In this document: in pieces, positions 1-9,200 of the stretch | How positions within the stretch are numbered: position 1 is the stretch's first letter | How the letters are laid out: each line of letters starts with the position of its first letter | Origin: Cruorifilaria tuberocauda | Lineage: Eukaryota > Nematoda > Chromadorea > Rhabditida > Onchocercidae | Assembly: GCA_013365365.1 (NCBI GenBank) | Contig: JABVXU010000995.1 | Coordinates: forward strand, 1-12,619 | Direction of reading: 5' to 3' | DNA: 12,619 bases | Made by a program: the position numbers and the translations under genes | Notes under the pieces: generated by a model | Told to the model about the DNA's origin: nothing | The model's database searches: none | Seen by the model: only the letters and a program-made list of their open reading frames with translations

Positions 1-256
1 TGTAATTAATTAATACGAAAAATTCATTGTAATATTGATAATCTCTATCATATTTTATAATCGCTGTAATTAATTAATACGAAAAATTCATTGTAATATT
101 GATAATCTCTATCACATTTTATAATCGTTGTAATTAATTAATACGAAAAATTCATTGTAATATTGACAATCTCTATCACATTTTATAATCGCTGTAATTA
201 ATTAATTCAAAAAATTCATCTTAATATTGACAATCTCTATCACATTTTATAATCGT
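1..256. repeat. 64-bp tandem repeat array, four copies, truncated by window edge
   Basis: Four head-to-tail copies begin at positions 1, 65, 129 and 193, exactly 64 bp apart, each starting TGTAATTAATTAAT. A decayed fifth start at 257 breaks down after a few bases. Copies differ by a few substitutions, such as TGATAATC versus TGACAATC, and the fourth has TTCAAAAAA in place of TACGAAAAA. Copies 1 and 2 contain a small inverted repeat (TGATA, five bases, TATCA) that copies 3 and 4 lose. The array probably continues left of the window. It is a satellite or minisatellite with no coding signal. Confidence 0.93.
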
Positions 257-477
257 TGTAAACAAGTCGTTGTAATAATTAATTAATCAATTATAACTAT
301 CTTTGATAGAAAGAGAAAAAGAACTTTTCATATTTAAAATACAAATAAAAATTATAGAAGAAATTGTTGATGGGAAATTTCCTTCTTCAGTATTTGGCAT
401 TTCGAACCTTGATAAAAATTAATTAAATGTTTGCATGAAATTTTGAATGTCACTCAGTACATTTGTCCTCTTTTCCA

Positions 478-517
<40 letters not shown>
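478..517. repeat. CT dinucleotide microsatellite with adjoining C-rich pyrimidine tract
   Basis: An almost pure CT run spans about 478-517. It lies in a longer pyrimidine tract (about 470-560) that ends in a run of C, with CCTCCGCCCCCCGCG at 545-559, the most G+C-rich stretch of the window. An open frame overlaps it on each strand, but both are only products of the simple repeat. Confidence 0.95.
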
Positions 518-523
<6 letters not shown>

Positions 524-1054
524 ACTTTTACCCCGCTCTTCCCACCTCCGCCCCCCGCGTTTACCTTATCTGTTATTACAACCAGTAGTGATATGAGCGA
601 AAGTATTATCAGTTTTGGTTTGAATGGTTTGTTTTAATGGATCGGTTGAATTTCATTCATTTTACTTTCATCTTACATCTATAAATTTCCTTTATTCAAT
701 TTCAAATTTATTTCTTTTTCAATTAATATTCGAAAATTTTAAATTGTCTTCTAAAATTTTAGCTAATTAAAATTAATTTATATCAATTAAAAGTAATCAT
801 TGATATGTCTAATTAAATAGATTTCAACAAAAGTTATTGCATTAATATTTTCTTTTGTTTTTTTGTACTGACAAGAAAAAAGATTTTCAGGAAAAGTAAA
901 GTTTGCAATTCAGAAGTATTTTATTCTCTAATTAATGAATATCATTTTTTGTTATATCATTTTGCCTATTTTGTAGAATTAGATGAATTAAGAAATTATC
1001 ATTGGCCTTAGAAAGTTATTCAGGCATTAGCATTATCTATCATTTCTGAATTTT

Positions 1055-1070
1055 ATGCAAATATGCAAAT
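1055..1070 (+). promoter_or_regulatory. Two adjacent ATGCAAAT octamers
   Basis: ATGCAAAT occurs twice back to back at 1055-1062 and 1063-1070. ATGCAAAT is the classical POU-domain (octamer) binding sequence in animals. The site is about 2.1 kb upstream of the first coding exon. In DNA this A+T-rich the match could be chance, so function is only a possibility. Confidence 0.2.
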
Positions 1071-1635
1071 TTTAACTTTTTTACTTTTTTTTTTGTTTTT
1101 GAATATCTTAAATAAGTAAAAAGTAAAGAAAAAGGTTAGAAGTGACGAGTAAAAGAATTGGAAATTATATCAAATTTGCTTGATGAATTGAAATTGAGAA
1201 ACAATTTATTACTTCTTAATTTTCTTTTTTTGATAAAGTAAGTTTAAGTAAGGTATTTTATTTAAGAACGAATAAGAAAACGATTATATATATCCTTTAA
1301 AACTTAAATATATAAATGTAAAATAAACTGATTAATTGCATTCAATTATTCCATTAAAAAAATCACAAAATGTTTTTATCAATCATTTCTAATTGCTAAC
1401 TTAAAATAAGTCAATCAAGTAAATCGATAGCTATATATATCATTTTTTAAATTCAAATTATTTAATCTTTTGCATGATTATTATATTTAATATCAGATTG
1501 CTTTTTTTTGATTTCTAATATTTATATAATTTGCAATAATTATTTATAGTTTTGCATAAATAAATTAAATAATTTAAAAAAAAGCATTAAAACGTTTGAT
1601 ATTTCTCTAATTCTATTCTCAATTCATTCAATTAC

Positions 1636-1683
1636 ATTCATTTCCGATAATTTCCATTCATTTCCAATAATTTCGTATATAAA
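1636..1683 (+). promoter_or_regulatory. 20-bp direct repeat followed by TATA-like box
   Basis: Two 20-bp copies of ATTCATTTCCRATAATTTCS lie at 1636-1655 and 1656-1675, followed at once by TATATAAA at 1676-1683. The next 180 bases are less A+T-rich than the surroundings. The arrangement resembles a core promoter, but no supported gene starts just downstream. The 3164 start is about 1.5 kb away, so a link would need a long 5' UTR or a 5' non-coding exon. Confidence 0.25.
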
Positions 1684-2051
1684 CACGCAATCCAACCATT
1701 GTATTTCTTCTTCGTGAAAAAGCATTAAAAAAAAATTTTATTGAAATTTTTTATTGTTGTTGTTTAGTTAGCTGTGCGTTGATTCATGAATGGCTTATAT
1801 CTCTTTTCCTTCCCTTTTTTTTTCCGTCCAGAACGGATTAACGGTATTTCGGTTTCATCCCATTGATAATGTGACTTTTTAATTGTTTACTTTCTTTTTG
1901 ACTATTTTATTTTTTTTTTTTCATTAAAAAATTTCCGAATTTCATTTTAATATTCTTTCATGAGAGAAAAATAATGAAAATGATGAAAGTTTTTGAGTTA
2001 GAAAATTTTTAGTTTTATTTCGATAGCTAATGCTTCTTTCATATCTTATTT

Positions 2052-2536
2052 TACTATATTTTAATACTTAGATTTTTGTTTAATAAGTTACTTTCATTAC
2101 ATTTTAATACTTAGATTATTTATTTGTTAAGTTAATTCTACTACATTTTAGTACTTAGATTATTTATTTGTTGAGTTAATTCTACCACATTTTAATACTT
2201 AGATGATTTGTTTGTTAAATTACTTCTACTACATTTAATACTTAGATTATTTATTTGTTAAATTGCTTTTACTACATTTTAATACTTAGATTTTTGTTTA
2301 ATAAGTTACTTTCATTACATTTTAATACTTAGATTATTTATTTTAAAGTTAATTCTACTACATTTTAGTACTTAGTTTATTTGTTGAGTTAATTCTACCA
2401 CATTTTAATACTTAGATGATTTGTTTGTTAAATTGCTTTTACTACATTTTAATACTTAGATTATTTGTTTGTTAAATTACTTCTACTACATTTAATACTT
2501 AGATTATTTGTTTGTTAAGTTAATTCCACTACATTT
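2052..2536. repeat. Tandem array of ~43-bp units with a 218-bp higher-order period
   Basis: About eleven units of 40-44 bp share ACATTTTAATACTTAGATTA followed by a T-rich segment with TTGTTAA. Variants recur in order. The unit with GATTTTTGTTTAATAAG appears at about 2063 and again at 2281 (218 bp apart), and the GATGATTTGTTTGTTAAATT unit appears at about 2194 and 2407. So a block of five units was itself duplicated. No coding potential is visible. Confidence 0.9.
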
Positions 2537-2977
2537 CAAATACAACCCAACAAAGCTCTATTGAAAATCACGCAAAAGAAAAATTGACACAAAAGAAATT
2601 TTATTCAAAAAATTTTTTCAACTTATATTTACTTTACCAATAAAACCGGATTTTTTTGGTTCATTTATAAACTGAAAGGAAACCATTTACGTCATTTGAG
2701 AATTTCTCTTGGAAATTCCGGAGGAAAAAAAACAGGTTATTGAATAAAATTTCTTTATTTAATAATTTCGACAAATGTATCATTTTTTTATATTCTTTGA
2801 AATTTTTAACACATTTTCAATTATTACTTATAACTTATTGAAAATGAAAAGTTAAATGAAAAATTCAAGTGCTTAATTTGTTTTCATTTAAAAATTTTCT
2901 TTAATTTCATTAATTTATTATTATTTTTTTCAATATTTAATCTTTTTATTTTGTTTTCTTCAAATGTTTCTTTTATT

Positions 2978-3108
2978 AAATTTCATACAAAATTTTCATT
3001 AATTTTAATAATTTCACGCAAATTTTCTTAATTTTGATTTCATTTAAATTTTCATTAATTTTAATAATTTCGTTTAAATTTTTATTAATTTTAATTTCAT
3101 TCGTAGAA
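2978..3108. repeat. Degenerate ~31-bp A/T-rich tandem repeat
   Basis: The stretch cycles through TTTCAT or TTTCGT, AAATTTTCATT and AATTTTAAT roughly every 31 bases, about four times, ending some 55 bases before the start codon of the eight-exon gene. It is simple sequence, though its position puts it in the proximal promoter or 5' UTR of that gene. Confidence 0.55.
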
Positions 3109-3163
3109 TTCTTTGCCGCACTGAAAGTTTTTTTTTTTTTTGTAATTATTGGAAAACTTAAGA

Positions 3164-3292
3164 ATGGATGAAAAATTAACGGTTATTGGTGAATTAATTA
3201 ACGAAATTAAGAAATCAGGAAATGATAATTCATATTGTTTACAAAATGAACAACTTTTCCAGGCAAATATTTTAGCTGATGATATTATTCAG
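3164..3292 (+). CDS. Exon 1 of the 14-3-3-like gene (residues 1-43)
   Basis: This 129-nt exon starts MDEKLTVIGELINEIKK and ends at CAG|GTAAGA, a near-perfect donor, in phase 0. The segment looks helical and belongs to the N-terminal extension that ordinary 14-3-3 proteins lack. A T14 run at 3128-3141 and an AG at 3161-3162 just before the ATG could form a trans-splice acceptor for a nematode spliced leader, but this is speculative. Confidence 0.8.
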
Positions 3293-6200
3293 GTAAGATT
3301 AAATTTATAAAAATTCTTTTACTTACCTGTTTACCTCTTCTATTAATTACTCAGCTTATTAACCTTCCTAATTAATTAATTAATTAATCATCCTATCACC
3401 AATTTACCTAATTATATATTTCAGAAATTAATTAATTTACGTAATTTATACAGTAATCCATCATCGAATACTAGAAAGAATGAATATTATGATACGATAT
3501 TGTTGAATAATGATAACGAGCAATGTTTATCACAACAAGAAAATAACATTCATGGTTGGTTTAATTTTTAAAAAATTTTTGTGAAAAAGAAAAAAAAATC
3601 AATAAACAATTGAAAATGTTAAGTTAGTGAAATTTTTTACTTTTGAAAATATTAAGTTAATGAAATTTTTTACTTTTGAAAATGTTAAGTTAATAAAATT
3701 TTTTACTTAATATTTTTAAGTTATTTAAAAAGATTTTATAATAAGCATTATATATTTATTTAGCATAAATTATAATAATTTGTAAAATAGCAATCGTTTT
3801 TTGCTTAATAATAAATTTCACATTTTATTTAATTCTTTTTTAACTTTAGGAATTTAAACTTTTAACTGTATTATTTAAACAAAATTTAATTATGATCGAT
3901 AATTTGCATTGATTTATCAAATTTATTGATATAAATTAACAGTTGATAGGTATTATGTAAATTTAACAGGTAGCTAAATATCGTATTTTATATGTATATC
4001 GAATTTTATCGAATTTTTGATCCATCCATTTTTATCATAGAAATTAAAGATTAGCTGTGTATCATGCAAATTTCGAATAACTATGTACTGTAACCTATGT
4101 AATAACTTATATAAGTAACCTATATAATTTCATGACAATTATTCATTCATAATTTAAATTGAGTTAGCTATAGTATGAGATACGTAGAAACCGATACGTT
4201 TAATATGGAATACACGTAGAAACCGATGCATATAATACGGAATAGCTGCGGTATGTTTTACGTAGAAACCGATACGTTTAATACGGAATAGCTATGTATG
4301 ATATACGTAGAAACCGATACGTTAATACGGAATAGCTAGGGTATGATTTACGCAGAAACCGATACGTTTAATATGGAATAGCTATGGTATGATATACGTA
4401 GAAACCGATACGTTTAATATGGAATAGCTATGATATGATATACGTAGAAACCGATACGTTTAATACGGAATAGCTAGAGTATGATTTACGCAGAAACCGA
4501 TACGTTTAATATGGAATAGCTATGGTATGATATACGTAGAAACCGATACGTTAATATGGAATAGCTATGGTATGATATACGTAGAAACCGATACGTTTAA
4601 TATGGAATAGCTATGGTATGATATACGTAGAAACCGATACGTTTAATACGGAATAGCTAGAGTATGATTTACGCAGAAACCGATACGTTTAATATGGAAT
4701 AGCTATGGTATGATATACGTAGAAACCGATACGTTTAATATGAATAGCTATGGTATGATATACGTAGAAACCGATACGTTTAATATGGAATAGCTATGTA
4801 TGATATACGTAGAAACCGATACGTTTAATACGGAATAGCTAGAGTATGATTTACGCAGAAACCGATACGTTTAATACGGAATAGCTAGAGTATGATTTAC
4901 GCAGAAACCGATACGTTTAATACGGAATAGCTAGGGTATGATTTACGCAGAAACCGATACGTTTAATACGAATAGCTATGGTATGATATACGTAGAAACC
5001 GATACGTTTAATACGGAATAGCTAGGGTATGATATAGTAGAAACGATACGTTTAATACGGAATAGCTATGATATGATATACGTAGAAACCGATACGTTTA
5101 ATACGGAATAGCTAGAGTATGATTTACGCAGAGACCGATACGTTTAATACGGAATAGCTAGGGTATGATATACGTAGAAACCGATACGTTTAATACGGAA
5201 TAGCTATGATATGATATACGTAGAAACCGATACGTTTAATACGGAATAGCTATGATATGATATACGTAGAAACCGATACGTTTAATACGGAATGCACGTA
5301 GAAGCCGGTACATACAATACGGAATAGCTATAGTATGATACTAGCTATAGTATACTATCCGTTTGATACATATGATACGGAAATTACTTTTTCTTTTTCA
5401 GTGGCACAAATGATTAATATAAAAACGGAATCGGTATTGAACAATGATAATGCAAATTTAATCGAAATAGCGCATCATGCATTTAATAATGAAAATTATG
5501 CAAAATGTGTTCGAACAATTGAAAGGATTGCAACATTGCAGCAAAGCAAATTAAATCCGTAAAATGTTTTCATCGATTGAATTACAACCGGAAATTCAAT
5601 TAGAAATTTCCTTTCTTCTCTTTTTTTTTCTTTAAAAGTAAAATTCATTCATTAATTATAAGTATAATTTATGATTCTATCATTCCCAATAAGATAATTT
5701 CAGTTTAGCAAATAATTTGAACTGCATTGAAATTTATGAAGTTTAAAGTTGAAAATTCTCATGCATTGTTGTCGATCACCTCAAAATACTTAAGAGAGAG
5801 AGAGAGAGAGGGAATGAATTATTTATTCATTTTAATCCATAACATTTCGATATATGATGAATGATGTATTTTAAGCAATTATTTCAATTAAGCTGATTAT
5901 CGAGCTTTTAAATTTTACCTCTACTTTTTCTTTAATGCATTTATCGCTTCGATAAGTTTAATCTTAATATATCAATGCCAAAGAAAGATTTAATAATCAT
6001 TATTTCGTTACAGAATTCTCATGGACCTCTGTCATAAATCATACAAAAAAGTTATCCAAAGTGCGGTCTCAAACACTGATCGGTTGAAATTATGTGAATG
6101 GTGGAGGCTATTTGTAGGTAATTTTCAAAATTTTCCTCCTTTTTTCATCTTAATTCATTTCTGCGAGGATTAGTTGTATTTCAGTAAAACCGCAAAATGA

Positions 6201-9200
6201 TTAAGCATTTAATAGTTAAATTGATATTTGAATTGCAATAAATCGATAATACCGGTATTTGATAATAATTATAGATATAAATTTTATTATTATTGAAATG
6301 ATAATTAAAGGTAAAAAAATTTTCTGAACAAATGTTACCTTTATAATAATCATGATGAAATCATGTGAAATAATTTTCACTTTTTTTTCCTCTCACTCTC
6401 CTCTCTCTCTCTCTCTCTCTCAATTTTTTCTTGATCACAGAGAGAGGAGGATAATCATCTTTTGATGATAATTTAAACATTTTAACGATAATTTTAGTGG
6501 AAAATATTTAAATAGAATTTTAAAAGTGGAATAAAATATTAAGAAATTTGTAAGATAACGATTTGAAATTAAGAAATGATTACTGATATTTCAATTAGAA
6601 ATTGAAATTTATCATTTATCAAAAAACAACGGTAGAAATTTACGTAAAATTGAAAATGATTCTAGAAGATTCTATTTTGCACATCATTAATATATTCATT
6701 TTATCATTCCTATTCCAGTTTTTTCAAAAAATTGAAAATAATATCATTAATTAAATTGAAATATTTTAAAATTTCTTCGCTCAAATCGTTTCATTTTGAC
6801 GAGTAATTTAAAAGTTAGTGTAATTCGATCACAGTAGCAACTAGGCTCTTTAAAAATTCATTATTTAAAAATTGTTTTAAATATTTCAATTAATTTTATC
6901 AGTTATATTTCTGATAAGTAAATTTAAAAGTTAATCTGATAGACAAAAAAAGGCAAGTTTGATACTAAAATATACTACAGCTATTTACAATTAGAAAATA
7001 ATTATAACTAGAAAACTGAAATTCTAAAAAAAGAATTCAAAAAAAAAAAGTGGAAAAATGATAAGAATTTTAAGACAATAGAAAAGACAAGAAGACAAAG
7101 AGAGAGAGAGAGAGAGAGAAAGAGAAAGAAAGAAAGGGAAAATGCGTAGGTGAAAAATTTCTATTTCAATTTATTGCAATGAAAAATTCAAAAGGCAAAC
7201 AAAAGTTTTTAAATTTTTAGAAAGTACAACATTGGATGATTCATCAAATGAAGCATTACTTTGTCAAATCGATTGGCGAAGTGAATGCTTACAGGAAAGA
7301 TTGAAGCTTACAAGATGTGTTAATGAACGAATGCGAATATCGGAATTATTAATTGTTAGCTTAATTGAAGCATATGAGGTGAAATATCATGCTTTATTTT
7401 AAAATTAAATTTTAAATTAAATTTCAATTAATTTGAAAAAAAGAAACATATTAATTTAAATTGAAATTTAGATTGCTACTCAATGCATGGCAACATTTTC
7501 AGTGATTAAATTAAAACAACGCATTAATGGCTTATGTTCAATGATTAGTGATTATTTACGTAATTTTTCTGGTAACTACATTTTCTCTCTTTTCCTTTCA
7601 AATTATTTCATTTATTGTTATTTATCATCATTGATAAGTATTATCAGTATTAAATAATTAATTTAACTTAAATTTAACTTTATCTAAAATGCAAATTAAA
7701 TTCATTTCTTTCTAATATTTATATTCAAAAAAAAATCATCAATTGTAGACAAGATTTTTTTTTTTTTTTGGAAAAAGAAAGTTTGATAAGAGAAATTATT
7801 GATAAGCTTATCATCAAAAAAGTGATATATTGCATGGCAAGAAATGCTATTTGGTATTTTCTTCAATATTTAAATTTTTGAAAGCTTTCTCAATGCAAAA
7901 AATAATTTGTTATCATCAGCTATCATTTTTCAAATTATCAGTATTATACTAGTAGATACATCACCGTAAATGATAAATGATAAAAAATTGAAATCATGCC
8001 ATTTTATCATCATTATTACAGTATATTACAGTATGTTAGAAATGAAGAAGTATTATTTCATTTATTATTATTATTTAGTGAATAATATGACAAAATATTA
8101 TTACTGGTTGATTTCATTGATTAAATAATTTATCAGTAGTTGATTTTATCCAAAAAAAATTGGTGTAATTTGTCGGATAATTTATCAAGTTATTATTACT
8201 ATAATGTTGGTACTGTACTGGTACGGTAACATACAGTAAGAAAGAAATTTAGAATTGAATAAAGCATCATTGGTAATCGAAGAAGGAATCGAATTATTAA
8301 GGCTTATCTATAATGAAGCAAAGGATGAATTTGATAGAATCGTGGAAAGCAAAGCTAAAAATGAAGATGAGAGAAGAAATGTTAGTGGAATTTTTAATTA
8401 TGATTATTGAAAACTTTCTAATTTTAAATTAAAGAAATATTTGAATTTTTAAATCAAAAATTCAAAAAAAGGAAAGAAATAAAATACTTGCATAATTCAT
8501 TGACAATATATAAAAAAGGTAAGTATAATATTAATGATAAGGGACAAATTATTAATGATAAGAGAAGATTTCTCTTTCATTGATGATGATAAATGTTGAG
8601 CAATGAAGAAATATTTTTATGATAATGATAAAGTTGAAAAAGTTTTTTTTTTCTTTCTCTATCTTAATTTTCATTAAATAATAGCAAAAAATTATAAAGA
8701 TATTGAAAGTATTTCAAAAAAACGGGGAAAAAGCAAAATATGCAAGTAAAAATCATTATTTTATATTTCAATTTAAGAAAAAAAAATAAGCAAAATTATT
8801 ATTAAGAAAAAAATTAAATAAAATTATTATTCGATTTTGAAATTGTGGAAGAAATATTTGAAGGAAATTTTAATCTTTGAGTTTTACTATTTTATTATTC
8901 CAATATTTGATAAGATAGGTTGTATGATATATTTGTTGAAATTGGAAAAAAGGAAATTATTTAATTCAAAATGAGAAAATTACGGTTGTTTTATTTATAC
9001 AGCAAATTTAAATTTTAGCTAAAGAATATTACAAAGTAAGTCTGAAAGTAAAGATTTTTGAAAAAAAATAAAATTCATTTTTGTTAATTAAAATCGTAAA
9101 ATTCTCATTTTGAATTAAATAATTTCATTTTATTATTTTCTCTCTTTTTATTTTTAATTAATTGCGAAATTATTCCAATGATACGCAATTTGTGTATCGT

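Larger units (their letters stand above)
257..3163. other. A+T-rich upstream intergenic region
   Basis: No convincing exon is visible on either strand in this 2.9-kb stretch before the first coding exon. It holds the CT microsatellite at 478-517 followed by a C-rich island to about 570, two adjacent octamers at 1055-1070, a TATA-like TATATAAA at 1676-1683, an array of ~43-bp units at 2052-2536, and a weaker ~31-bp periodic A/T-rich repeat at about 2978-3108. Short open frames here are low-complexity or too short to support. The promoter of the gene starting at 3164 should lie in this region, but I cannot place it. Confidence 0.7.
3555..5401 (+). other. Intron 2 (1847 bp), largely minisatellite
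   Basis: The intron runs from GTTGGT to CTTTTTCAG. It holds three perfect-length 33-bp repeats at 3612-3710, plain A/T-rich sequence to about 4160, and the 46-bp array to about 5345. No additional exon is visible. The last bases before the acceptor contain the 12-bp palindrome ATAGTATACTAT at 5347-5358. Confidence 0.8.
6118..7220 (+). other. Intron 4 (1103 bp)
   Basis: The intron runs from GTAATT to AATTTTTAG. It contains a CT microsatellite (6389-6421) with a matching AG tract downstream, an interspersed repeat at 6780-6941 that recurs near 10701-10845, and a purine tract (7098-7140). I looked here for an exon that would restore the missing helix C/D segment and saw none. Confidence 0.75.

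Noticed and set aside
450..630. Minus-strand open frame with a hydrophobic stretch, poly-Gly and Arg-Glu repeats
   Set aside because: It has no start codon, and most of it is the GA/CT microsatellite. The signal-peptide look is likely accidental.
431..637. 68-codon plus-strand open frame with a Leu/Ser repeat
   Set aside because: It is the CT microsatellite and the C-rich tract read in frame; no domain, no splice context and extreme low complexity.
5335..5401. Open frame extending left of exon 3 (MILAIVYYPFD...)
   Set aside because: It covers the array edge and polypyrimidine acceptor of intron 2. Splicing at TTTTTCAG (5394-5401) joins exon 2 in the right phase, and the 14-3-3 similarity starts only after it.
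8505..8530. Strong 5' splice site AAAAG|GTAAGTAT within intron 7
   Set aside because: No open frame in the right phase precedes it, and exon 7 to exon 8 join properly in phase 0 with the 14-3-3 match continuing across the junction. Treated as a decoy.
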